A DNA stretch of 64,000 nt from Solemya velum gill symbiont. GTDB taxonomy: Bacteria; Pseudomonadota; Gammaproteobacteria; Chromatiales; Chromatiaceae. Below, in pieces: positions 39,550 to 47,383 of the stretch (position 1 is the stretch's first letter; each line of letters opens with the position of its first letter). Made by a program: the position numbers and the translations under genes. The stretch is from the NCBI RefSeq assembly GCF_000787395.1, contig NZ_JRAA01000001.1:496001-560000 (forward strand), in the 5' to 3' direction. Under the pieces are notes generated by a model. It worked only from the letters and a program-made list of their open reading frames with translations, was not told where the DNA came from and did no database searches.

Positions 39550-40619
39550 CGTGAATTCAATTTCCAAGTGCAACTCAACAGAGTTGGTTAGAGGGCAAGC
39601 TGCGGTAGCATAGGTAGCTTCTCTCACCGACCAAAGTTAGAGGAGCACCATGTACACGCAGCTTACCCAGGAAGAACGATACCAGATTCAGGCACTGATG
39701 AAAGCAGGTCACAATCAAACAGAGATAGCCAAGATACTTGGGCGCCACAAATCCACTGTCAGCCGCGAACTGAGGCGTAACCGTGGCTTGCGCGGCTATC
39801 GCCCCAAACAGGCCCATCGGCTGTCTGTAGAGCGCCGTCAGAGCAAGAGCCAGCCCCGTATTGCCACTACCCACTGGGAGCGAGTCGAGCATCTGTTGCG
39901 CGAGGACTGGAGTCCGGAACAAATCAGCCTGTGGCTGTGCAATGAGGCTGACATTCAAATCTCTCATGAGTGGATTTACCAGTACGTTCTCCAGAACAAA
40001 TCCATGGGCGGTAACCTATACCGCCACCTGCGTTGCCAGAAGCAGCGTCGAAAGCGCTATGGCAGCTATAGCCGCCGAGGGCAACTGATTAACCGAGTCA
40101 GCATCGATGAACGTCCTGCCGTGGTTGATGAGCGTTCACGCTTCGGTGATTGGGAACTTGATACCATTATCGGAAAAGGCCACAAACAGGCCATCGTTTC
40201 AATCACCGAGCGTAAATCCCGATTGACGCTCATCCATAAGGTGGAGAGAAAAACCGCCAGCAACGTCACCAGCGCTATCCTCAAACTGCTCAAACCCATC
40301 GCCGGCCGCGTTCACACGCTGACCTCAGATAATGGTAAGGAATTCGCCGGTCACGAGACCATCGCTAAAGGCCTCAGTGCCAGGTTCTTCTTTGCCCATC
40401 CCTATGCCTCCTGGGAACGTGGCTTGAATGAGAACACCAATGGACTCATTCGCCAATACTTCCCAAAGCATCGGGACTTTACAACCATCACTCAGGCGGA
40501 AATCAACCAGGTGATGAATAAACTGAACAATCGTCCCCGAAAATGTCTTGGCATTAAAACGCCCAATCAAGTATTTTTCGGGATTAACCCATCCGTTGCA
40601 CTAGTGAGTTGAATCCGCG
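39550..40619 (+). mobile_element. IS30-family insertion sequence, copy 2, 1,070 bp
   Basis: This copy has the same ends and length as the copy at 28398-29467 but the opposite orientation. The left end starts CGTGAATTC and the right end finishes ...GAATCCGCG. It is flanked by the 3-bp direct repeat ATC (39547-39549 and 40620-40622), different from the ATG of copy 1, which shows an independent insertion. The right end lies 20 bases before the ATG of the downstream lipoprotein gene; the TATAAA at 39542-39547 on the left may have belonged to that gene's promoter. Confidence 0.95.
39650..40612 (+). CDS. IS30-family transposase, copy 2
   Basis: A 320-residue DDE transposase identical in sequence to the copy at 28.4-29.4 kb. 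It has the same N-terminal helix-turn-helix and DDE core, and AGAGGAG upstream of the ATG. The stop lies 7 bases inside the right end of the element. Confidence 0.97.
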   Translation: MYTQLTQEERYQIQALMKAGHNQTEIAKILGRHKSTVSRELRRNRGLRGYRPKQAHRLSVERRQSKSQPRIATTHWERVEHLLREDWSPEQISLWLCNEADIQISHEWIYQYVLQNKSMGGNLYRHLRCQKQRRKRYGSYSRRGQLINRVSIDERPAVVDERSRFGDWELDTIIGKGHKQAIVSITERKSRLTLIHKVERKTASNVTSAILKLLKPIAGRVHTLTSDNGKEFAGHETIAKGLSARFFFAHPYASWERGLNENTNGLIRQYFPKHRDFTTITQAEINQVMNKLNNRPRKCLGIKTPNQVFFGINPSVALVS

Positions 40620-40639
40620 ATCAGTGAAAGGATGCCATT

Positions 40640-41188
40640 ATGAAAAATCAGACACTCCAAAATACTTCTGTCGTTATTCAATCAACAAGAATCATGCTGG
40701 TTGTATTATTCACGATCCTGGGTGGCTGTTATTCAACAGGTCCGCTTTACGAGGAGGATAGTCATCGCAAAAACGAAACAGCAGGTGATTACAGCATAAC
40801 GATTAAAGACAAGAGACCTGATACAACAGCCAGCAAATTGTCACCGAGCGTGGACAAGCACGAGTTAATCACGATTTTTCATCACCTGATAGAGAATCAT
40901 CGCGTGTCTGATTTATCAGACTACAGTTTTGAGCTTGATCTAATTGAAGGCTACAAGTTACTTATGCCTGATGAGCCACAGAAAGAAGATCATGTCGTTT
41001 GGAAAGTCACGCTACGTTCAATTGCAATGGATAATCCGACGCATATCATGCAAAGCAATGGGGACTGCTGGGGTGAAATATCTAGCATGGACAACATGAA
41101 TGCCGAACTTGATGATATGTTCATTCATTGCTACGAAAGTGCTGTTAGCAATGCACTGACGAAATTAAACCTGGGGATTATTCAATAA
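40640..41188 (+). CDS. Uncharacterised lipoprotein
   Basis: A 182-residue protein with a lipoprotein signal: basic N-terminus, hydrophobic stretch IMLVVLFTILGG and lipobox LGGC at about residue 29. The mature part contains an STGPLYEEDSHR segment and a C-terminal region (about 75-180) with conserved-looking WKVTLRSIAMDN and NGDCWGEISSMDNM. No family recognised. GAAAGGA precedes the ATG. The IS30 element ends 20 bases before the start, so the natural promoter has probably been displaced. The base composition looks more A+T-rich than in the flanking housekeeping genes. Confidence 0.7.
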   Translation: MKNQTLQNTSVVIQSTRIMLVVLFTILGGCYSTGPLYEEDSHRKNETAGDYSITIKDKRPDTTASKLSPSVDKHELITIFHHLIENHRVSDLSDYSFELDLIEGYKLLMPDEPQKEDHVVWKVTLRSIAMDNPTHIMQSNGDCWGEISSMDNMNAELDDMFIHCYESAVSNALTKLNLGIIQ

Positions 41189-41227
41189 CCTGTATGTCTC
41201 TTTACTGCATGACTCATAGCTATCGGC

Positions 41228-41257
41228 TTTCAATAACCAAGTCACTTGGTCTATACT
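41228..41257 (+). promoter_or_regulatory. Candidate promoter with internal palindrome for the YegP-like gene
   Basis: TTTCAA (41228) and TATACT (41252) are 18 bases apart. The spacer contains the inverted repeat ACCAAG-TCA-CTTGGT (41237-41250 region), a possible operator that would block or modulate polymerase. The start codon lies 45 bases downstream. Confidence 0.4.
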
Positions 41258-41301
41258 CCATGGAGCATACTACAATGTTACCAATAGAAGAGGGGATCAA
41301 C

Positions 41302-41634
41302 ATGGCCGGCAAATTCGAAATCTATAAAGACAAGAAGGGTGAATTTCGTTTCCGTTTAAAAGCTTCGAATGGACAAATCATTCTTGCTTCCGAAGGTTAT
41401 AAAACCAAGCAATCCTGTAATAACGGCATTACTTCTGTAATGAAGAATGCTGGATCAGAAAAGAGTTTCGTTACCAAGGAGACCAAGACCGGATCCAGAT
41501 TTAATATGATCTCGAGAAACAAACAGGTTATAGGAACAAGTCAAACATATAAATCAAAGGCATCTCGCAACAATGGCATTGCATCTGTTGGGCGTAATGC
41601 ACCAGGAGCGAAGATCGACGATACGACTGCGTAA
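41302..41634 (+). CDS. YegP-family (DUF1508) tandem-repeat protein
   Basis: A 110-residue protein made of two DUF1508 repeats: GKFEIYKDKKGEFRFRLKASNGQIILASEGYKTK...NGITSV (about 3-45) and the related KTGSRFNMISRNKQVIGTSQTYKSK...NGIASV (about 57-98). The ATG giving MAGKFEIYKD is selected because AGAGGGGA precedes it and the family starts there; a longer frame adds 36 unrelated residues. The fold is known from YegP structures but the function is not established. A very strong terminator follows. Confidence 0.9.
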   Translation: MAGKFEIYKDKKGEFRFRLKASNGQIILASEGYKTKQSCNNGITSVMKNAGSEKSFVTKETKTGSRFNMISRNKQVIGTSQTYKSKASRNNGIASVGRNAPGAKIDDTTA

Positions 41635-41653
41635 TCGTTGACTGCCTTGCATA

Positions 41654-41696
41654 AAACAAATGGGGCCAGGGATTGTTTCCCTGGCCCCATTTGTTT
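41654..41696. terminator. Strong bidirectional terminator with 19-bp stem
   Basis: A perfect 19-bp stem (AAACAAATGGGGCCAGGGA and its complement) with a TTGTT loop lies between convergent genes. Its right arm covers two bases of the stop codon of the dihydrolipoyl dehydrogenase gene. Confidence 0.92.
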
Positions 41697-43107
41697 ACAT
41701 TTTAACTAGCTCTGTAACAGGTGTATCGTTCTTCTTGTCTATCTTGCTGTATAGGTCATAGAGTGCTGCCTGCAACGCCTCCTCGATAACCGGGTGGTAG
41801 AAAGGCATCTGCAGCATCTCACCTACTGTCATCTCTTGCTGAATCGACCATGCCAACAGGTGCGCGAGGTTCTCGCCCTTGACGCTAATCATTTCCGCAC
41901 CGAGTAACTTGCCGGATTCTTTATCGGCATAGACACGAATCAGTCCCTTGTTTTTTGCCATGATCATTGCGCGTCCAACGGGCGCAAGAGGTATTTCTCC
42001 AATAACTGCAGTCTCCTGATCCAGTTGATCGTAACGAAGGCCAACCTGGCAGATATTTGGATCGCTGAAGGCGATATTGAGCAGCGTATTGCGCTTGAAT
42101 GCGACAGGCGTCTCCTGGGTTGCATTGTATCCGGCAACACGCCCATCATGTCCTGCTTCATGAAGCAGTGGCCGATCTCCATTCACATCGCCGGCAAGAA
42201 AGATGTGTGAATCGCCAACCTGCATGGTGTTTTCGTTATAGATAGGCATGTCATTCCCATCAAGGGAAATCTCTGCAGCTTCGAGGTTGAGTGAATCAAG
42301 ATTGGGTTTACGGCCAATCGAAAGCAGAACAGAATCGACTGTTACTTGTGTATCACCTGATGTGATCTGTAGCTTGCCATCATCCGCTTCTTTGATTTCA
42401 ACTGCTGCACCGAGATGCATTGGTATCTCTTTACCGAGAATATCGATGGCAACTTTTGCAACATCAGGATCACTGATCCCGCCAATCGTGTTTGCCATGT
42501 CAAAACCGGTGACATCGACACCCATACGCACCAGTGACTGACCGAGCTCAAGGCCAATTACGCCAAGGCCGATAACGCCAACAGAGGAGGGCAGTTGTTC
42601 CTGTTCAAAGAAGTTATCAGTTGTCAGGATACGGTCGCCAAACTGCTGCCACTGTTCAGGAACAACAGGAGACGAACCGGTCGCAATAACAATTTTATCA
42701 GCCCGAATTTTCTGGCCGTTATCTATCTCAAGCAGGTTTGGCTCGACAAACTGCGCATAGCCCTCGATGAAGACCTCGTCACTCATGTTATCTGTGCTGT
42801 TGGAAAGCACACGATCAACGAAGTTGTCGCGCATGTGCTGCACGTACTCCATCGCCTCTTCCTGGTCGATGGTGAGATGTTCCATACCCTCAATACCAAA
42901 ACGGCTCATCACACCGCGGCGGTGAAAATCCTCAGCTACCTGGATCATTGCCTTGGATGGCATACAGCCAACGCGGGCACAGGTCGTACCCGGCTCACCG
43001 CCATTAATCAGAACAAAGGATTTACCAGCTGGCTTGACCTTTCCCAGCGCATAGAGGCCGGCACTGCCGGACCCGATAATTGCAACATCAACATGGCGCT
43101 CGCCCAT
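41695..43107 (-). CDS. lpd: Dihydrolipoyl dehydrogenase-type flavin disulfide reductase
   Basis: A 470-residue class I pyridine-nucleotide-disulfide oxidoreductase. The FAD-binding N-terminus is VAIIGSGSAGLYAL, the redox disulfide is CARVGC followed by MPSKAMI (Cys about 43 and 48), the NAD site is VGVIGLGVIGLELGQSLVRMGVDV and the C-terminal active-site His-Glu is FYHPVIEEALQAAL. Family members reoxidise dihydrolipoamide of 2-oxoacid dehydrogenases or the glycine cleavage system. No E1/E2 genes are adjacent, so it may serve an unlinked complex or be a lipoamide-dehydrogenase-like reductase of another role. It is directly downstream of glcE on the same strand. Confidence 0.88.
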   Translation of the reverse strand: MGERHVDVAIIGSGSAGLYALGKVKPAGKSFVLINGGEPGTTCARVGCMPSKAMIQVAEDFHRRGVMSRFGIEGMEHLTIDQEEAMEYVQHMRDNFVDRVLSNSTDNMSDEVFIEGYAQFVEPNLLEIDNGQKIRADKIVIATGSSPVVPEQWQQFGDRILTTDNFFEQEQLPSSVGVIGLGVIGLELGQSLVRMGVDVTGFDMANTIGGISDPDVAKVAIDILGKEIPMHLGAAVEIKEADDGKLQITSGDTQVTVDSVLLSIGRKPNLDSLNLEAAEISLDGNDMPIYNENTMQVGDSHIFLAGDVNGDRPLLHEAGHDGRVAGYNATQETPVAFKRNTLLNIAFSDPNICQVGLRYDQLDQETAVIGEIPLAPVGRAMIMAKNKGLIRVYADKESGKLLGAEMISVKGENLAHLLAWSIQQEMTVGEMLQMPFYHPVIEEALQAALYDLYSKIDKKNDTPVTELVKM

Positions 43108-43173
43108 TTTCTGGATACTCCGAATTCATTAGTAATAATAATGATGCGGATTATACAGGAGAGCAGGGCAGAC

Positions 43174-44229
43174 TTAACCGTTACAACAGCCGGGGTTAAA
43201 AATCCTGTTTCGATTAAATACCTCTTCGAGGTTGACCTGCAGCTGTTTAATTACCTCGTTGCCTGTAGATGCAATCTTCGGAGTACTGAACCAGGGTTGA
43301 GCGTGGCCTCTAGCAGCAGATGCGATAGCATTCAGGGGTTCACGCCAGTCACCCTGGGCAATAATCCAGTGCTGTGCGCCACCCCAGTCGAGTAAATGCT
43401 GCTCCTGTTGTGGTACTTCAGCTGCTGGTGGTGTCGAAATACGCCAGAGTGATTGTGAATCAGCAGGAGTGAAGAACTCGTGCTGCTGATCACGCAGTTG
43501 CTGCCAAACGCGATTGTCAGCCAGCCATTCTCCACCAACGCGCTGCTGCAGTTTGTTCAGTGCTGTCTCACTTGCTGCTGAGAGGCGAAGATGAAGCTGA
43601 TCCTTGTACCAGAAAGCACCTGTCAGCGGTACGGACTGGCTACGCATCGAGTTCATCAACTGACGTGATTCGTCATACCCCATACCTGTACGCAAGGTAC
43701 GCTCAACTCGTGCCTTTGGGATCAGGCGAATGCTGACCTCAAGCAATACTCCAAGCGTCCCCATGGCACCGCACATCAATCTGGTAATGTCATAACCGGC
43801 AACGTTTTTCATCACCTGGCCACCAAACTCGACAATACGTCCTTCGCCATCGAGCAGCTTGATACCAAGAATCGCATCACGTGGTGCGCCACGCCATGGA
43901 CGGCCCGGACCAGCAAGCCCCATCGCAACGGCACCAGCAACTGTCCCTTTGCCGTCAAACATGGGCGGATCAAAAGGAAGCATCTGGTTGTGCTCATTGA
44001 GTAATTCGTTGATTTCAGCCAATGGCGTGCCGCCACGAGCAGTGATTACCAGCTCGGTTGGTTCGTACGAAACCACGCCATGGTGGCGTGTCAGATCAAC
44101 CGTTTGACCCGAGTCGCACTCAGATGGCAGCAGGAACCGCTTGCTGCCAGAGCCGAGGAGGGCGAGTGGCTCGTTATTTTTTTGTGCCGCAACGACCTGT
44201 CCCAGCAACTCCTGTTGAATATCAGACAT
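43174..44229 (-). CDS. glcE: Glycolate oxidase FAD-binding subunit GlcE
   Basis: A 351-residue FAD_binding_4-type protein. The FAD region includes PLALLGSGSKRFL, VSYEPTELVITARGGTPLAEINELL, and GTVAGAVAMGLAGPGRPWRGAPRDAILGIKLL; NVAGYDITRLMCGAMGTLGVL follows. GlcE partners with GlcD and the iron-sulfur GlcF to oxidise glycolate to glyoxylate. It overlaps the glcD stop by one base (TGATG). The expected glcF is not next to it; 66 bases later the lpd-like gene begins. Confidence 0.93.
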   Translation of the reverse strand: MSDIQQELLGQVVAAQKNNEPLALLGSGSKRFLLPSECDSGQTVDLTRHHGVVSYEPTELVITARGGTPLAEINELLNEHNQMLPFDPPMFDGKGTVAGAVAMGLAGPGRPWRGAPRDAILGIKLLDGEGRIVEFGGQVMKNVAGYDITRLMCGAMGTLGVLLEVSIRLIPKARVERTLRTGMGYDESRQLMNSMRSQSVPLTGAFWYKDQLHLRLSAASETALNKLQQRVGGEWLADNRVWQQLRDQQHEFFTPADSQSLWRISTPPAAEVPQQEQHLLDWGGAQHWIIAQGDWREPLNAIASAARGHAQPWFSTPKIASTGNEVIKQLQVNLEEVFNRNRIFNPGCCNG

Positions 44230-45698
44230 CAGAAGCGCTCCAGTTCAGGGTGGGGCAGTTGACCATGATGAACATGCATGGCGCCAAACTCTGCACAACG
44301 ATGTAGTGTCGGTACCGCCTTGCCGGGATTCAGCAAACCCTTATTATCGAAAGCGGCTTTAACTGCATGAAATACTTCAAGTTCATCCGATGTAAACTGC
44401 ACGCACATCTGGTTGATTTTCTCAATTCCGACACCGTGCTCGCCAGTGATGGTTCCACCATATTGAACACAGGTCTCGAGAATCTTGCCGCCAAGCTCTT
44501 CAGCTTTCTCCAACTCGCCGGGTTCGCTCGCATTGTAGAGAATCAGCGGATGCAGATTACCGTCACCAGCGTGGAAAACATTCGCGACTCGCAATCCGTA
44601 GTGTTCGGAAAGGGCGTGTGTATCTTTTAAGACCTGGGCGAGATGCTTGCGCGGAATGGTGCCATCCATGCACAGATAGTCAGGCGAAATTCTGCCAATA
44701 GCAGGGAATGCGGCTTTGCGTCCGGCCCAGAACTTCAAACGCTCCTCGACCGATTCAGCAACCCGAATCTCTTTTGCACCTGCCTTCCTGAGAACAGCTT
44801 CAACAACTTCCTGGTCTGCTGCGATATCCTCAGCCTCACCATCCAGTTCACAAAGAAGTATCGCTTCGGCATCGGTCGGGTACCCTGCGTGGACAAAATC
44901 CTCTGCGGCAACAAGGGAAGGGTTGTCCATCATCTCAAGTCCTGCAGGAATGACGCCTGCAGCTATAATGTCGGCAACCGCATTACCGGCAACTTCAATC
45001 GAGTCAAAAGGCGTTAAAAGAACTATAATATCAGTGGGTTGCGGCAATAACTTAACAACTATATCGATTATAACGCCAAGCATTCCTTCAGAGCCTGTCA
45101 TCAGTGCCAGCAGATCAAGTCCCGGGGAGTCGAGTGCGCCGCTGCCAACCTTAACGGTTTCGCCATCAATAGTGACTATCGTCAGTTCAAGGATATTGTT
45201 GACTGTCAGACCATATTTCAGACAATGCACACCACCGGCATTTTCGGCCACGTTACCACCGATAGTACAGGCAATCTGTGATGATGGATCAGGCGCATAA
45301 TAGAGGCCGTGAGGCTTGGCAGCCTCGGTAATCGCGAGGTTGCGAACACCTGGTTGCACACGTGCAGTGCAGTTTTCCGAATCAATCTCGAGAATTTTGT
45401 TAAAGCGGGCGAGGCTGAGAATAACGCCATCTTCATGCGGGATAGCACCACCTGAAAGCCCGGTTCCAGCACCTCGAGCAACCACGGGGATCTCGTTGTC
45501 ATAACAGATACGGAGCACCTTGCTGACCTGGTCAATCTCTTCAGGAAGCAAGACCAGCAGCGGCACAATGTTGTGCGCCATCATGCCGTCACACTCGTAG
45601 GGTTTTAGCTCTTCATCGAGGCTTAGTATCGAATCGGCAGGAAGTATATCCCTGAACAATTCTGCAGTCTTTTGACGTTGTGTTAATTTCAGATTCAT
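44229..45698 (-). CDS. glcD: Glycolate oxidase subunit GlcD
   Basis: A 489-residue FAD-linked oxidase. The FAD domain shows PLLVLLPEEIDQVSKVLRICYDNEIPVVARGAGTGLSGGAIP and GGNVAENAGGVHCLKYG; the C-terminal FAD-linked oxidase domain contains VFHAGDGNLHPLI and GEHGVGIEK. It oxidises glycolate (or D-lactate) to glyoxylate, the entry point for phosphoglycolate salvage in Calvin-cycle autotrophs or for glycolate use. The operon is glcD-glcE-lpd on the minus strand. Confidence 0.95.
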   Translation of the reverse strand: MNLKLTQRQKTAELFRDILPADSILSLDEELKPYECDGMMAHNIVPLLVLLPEEIDQVSKVLRICYDNEIPVVARGAGTGLSGGAIPHEDGVILSLARFNKILEIDSENCTARVQPGVRNLAITEAAKPHGLYYAPDPSSQIACTIGGNVAENAGGVHCLKYGLTVNNILELTIVTIDGETVKVGSGALDSPGLDLLALMTGSEGMLGVIIDIVVKLLPQPTDIIVLLTPFDSIEVAGNAVADIIAAGVIPAGLEMMDNPSLVAAEDFVHAGYPTDAEAILLCELDGEAEDIAADQEVVEAVLRKAGAKEIRVAESVEERLKFWAGRKAAFPAIGRISPDYLCMDGTIPRKHLAQVLKDTHALSEHYGLRVANVFHAGDGNLHPLILYNASEPGELEKAEELGGKILETCVQYGGTITGEHGVGIEKINQMCVQFTSDELEVFHAVKAAFDNKGLLNPGKAVPTLHRCAEFGAMHVHHGQLPHPELERF

Positions 45699-45829
45699 CT
45701 GACAACTCTTTCAGAATTTTCCTACAGAAATATGAAGTTGAACATGCTTTAGTAACTACGACAACGTTAATTCTAACGTTGTTTTTGAAATCATGATTCA
45801 TCAAATAATACGTATAAGGAGATCATACT

Positions 45830-46102
45830 ATGAAAAAGAAAATTCTAGCTGCACTGGTCGCATCGATTTTCACGGTTGCGAGTACTGGAATCTTTGCTGG
45901 AAGCGTCAATCTCAATACTGCTGACGCAAAGACACTTGCTGACAACCTGGATGGTGTTGGAATGTCAAAAGCAAATGCCATCGTTGCGTATCGTACGGAG
46001 CATGGTCCATTTAAAACGGTCGAAGACGTTCAGAATGTTAAGGGGATTGGTACCGGAACATTCGAATCGATTAAATCTGACCTAAATATCAAGGAGAAGT
46101 AG
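45830..46102 (+). CDS. comEA: ComEA-like helix-hairpin-helix DNA-binding protein
   Basis: A 90-residue exported protein: signal peptide MKKKILAALVASIFTVASTGIFA (about 1-23), then the tandem helix-hairpin-helix of ComEA (SVNLNTADAKTLADNLDGVGMSKANAIVAYRTEHGPFKTVEDVQNVKGIG). Such proteins bind double-stranded DNA in the periplasm and pull it through the outer-membrane secretin during transformation. With comEC at 7.6 kb this supports natural competence. AAGGAGA is seen upstream and a strong terminator downstream, so it is monocistronic. Confidence 0.92.
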   Translation: MKKKILAALVASIFTVASTGIFAGSVNLNTADAKTLADNLDGVGMSKANAIVAYRTEHGPFKTVEDVQNVKGIGTGTFESIKSDLNIKEK

Positions 46103-46113
46103 TCGTTACACAG

Positions 46114-46137
46114 AAGAGGCCTGCAGGCCTCTTTTTT
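46114..46137 (+). terminator. Intrinsic terminator after comEA
   Basis: The palindrome AAGAGGCCTGCAGGCCTCTT followed by a T-run lies 12 bases after the stop. Confidence 0.92.
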
Positions 46138-46699
46138 CACTTCAGGCCCATTTGACGCTGATATTATTGCTGTCCGCGTTGATGGGCCTGCCTGCCTTAA
46201 AGACGCATAATGTATATTATGTTAAATAATGAAGAGCGGACAGATTCTTCATCTGAGTAATGGATCTGGTTTACATCTACCCCACCGCGTTGTGTAGGAA
46301 CTAATTACCACCAGAAACCTCAAGGGATTAAAATCGGTCAAGGATAATTTCGCGCTATTTGACAGATACACATCGAATAAGCACGCTGTTTGATGGAAAC
46401 AATCATAAGTTGCACTAGCAATGAAACTGAACTCCTCGATTAAAAGATCTTGTTCGCACTTGAGTGATTTTTCGATTTATTCAGCATCTCCCCCGTTCAG
46501 TTGACGTATCAGAGATGCAATTTCCGCATCGCGCCACAACAACCCTGGCAGGCAACAACCCAGATCAAAATCAGTAGATTAATTCAGTGGCATTGGTACT
46601 ATAGTGTATGAACTTTTAATGAGCTCAGGTGATAGTTCGTTTTCGAATTAACATCCGAGTAACACTATACTTGACACTACAAGCTTTACAGGAATCCTC
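46138..46699. other. 562-base gap with no supported gene
   Basis: No convincing coding frame is seen. The only structure is an inverted repeat CAGGCCCAT (46143) / ATGGGCCTG (46182) with a 30-base spacer. The stretch is A+T-richer than the neighbouring operons. A TATACT at 46666 lies 34 bases before the next start and could be a -10 element, with a weak TTCGAA at -35. Confidence 0.6.
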
Positions 46700-47320
46700 A
46701 TGAGGCAGGCTGATAACGATTTGAAAACACCAATTCGCACATTGACGGTCGCCACAATGCTCTTTTCTTCCAGCATCACTGATACATTTGCGGGAAGCTT
46801 CGCTCAAATAGATGTCGCTGAAGATTCAAAGACCCTGATTTTTGCTACTAAAGCAGGTGACTGGAACCTCGCTGCGGTTGCGAGCGACTGGGGAGACGGT
46901 GAATTATACAGCGCTTCAGCGGTTAAAAATGTAATTGCAGCTTCTGAGCAGCAACCATTTAACCTTGGTCTCGGCATCGCCCTGTCACAAAAGATCTATG
47001 ATGAAGACGGGGAAGACGATTCACAAGGCATCGGCCTGAAAGCCGTGATCGATTCTTATCAGACTCATGACTGGGGAAACAGCTTCTGGCTAGCCGAATA
47101 TGTAACTACTGATAACAATTGGCTGTTAATGACGCAACTTCTGCCCTCAAATACTGCGTTTGGCCTGCAGCTTACTGCTGTTGGCGATGACTCGTACTCA
47201 GGACAATCGATGGCCCTGCTCTACAGGCTGGAGAATACACCATGGACATTACGTACCGGTGTACAACATGATAGCGATGACACAAAGCTATTCATTGGTG
47301 CAAGCTATAACACCTTCTGA
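46700..47320 (+). CDS. Uncharacterised exported protein, possible small outer-membrane barrel
   Basis: A 206-residue protein not assigned to a family. The N-terminus has a hydrophobic stretch (LTVATMLFSSSITDTFAG) that can serve as a signal sequence. The mature part is rich in alternating polar/hydrophobic residues typical of beta strands (NLGLGIALSQKIYD, FWLAEYVTTDNNWLLMTQLL, FGLQLTAVGDD, SMALLYRLE, WTLRTGVQHD) and ends in phenylalanine (KLFIGASYNTF), the usual outer-membrane barrel C-terminus. It is convergent with the glycosyltransferase gene, 63 bases apart. An outer-membrane role is an inference. Confidence 0.6.
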   Translation: MRQADNDLKTPIRTLTVATMLFSSSITDTFAGSFAQIDVAEDSKTLIFATKAGDWNLAAVASDWGDGELYSASAVKNVIAASEQQPFNLGLGIALSQKIYDEDGEDDSQGIGLKAVIDSYQTHDWGNSFWLAEYVTTDNNWLLMTQLLPSNTAFGLQLTAVGDDSYSGQSMALLYRLENTPWTLRTGVQHDSDDTKLFIGASYNTF

Positions 47321-47383
47321 TTAACCTGATTTCAAAATATCATTCCGCCTACTATCCTACCAGGGTACGTATGCGGTTATAAG

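Noticed and set aside
42595-43395. A 266-codon plus-strand frame across lpd and glcE
   Set aside because: Both minus-strand genes have full family motifs; the frame spans two genes and their gap without any recognisable feature.
46421-46504. A 28-codon frame in the gap before the barrel-like gene
   Set aside because: It is very short, has no ribosome-binding site and shows no recognisable features.
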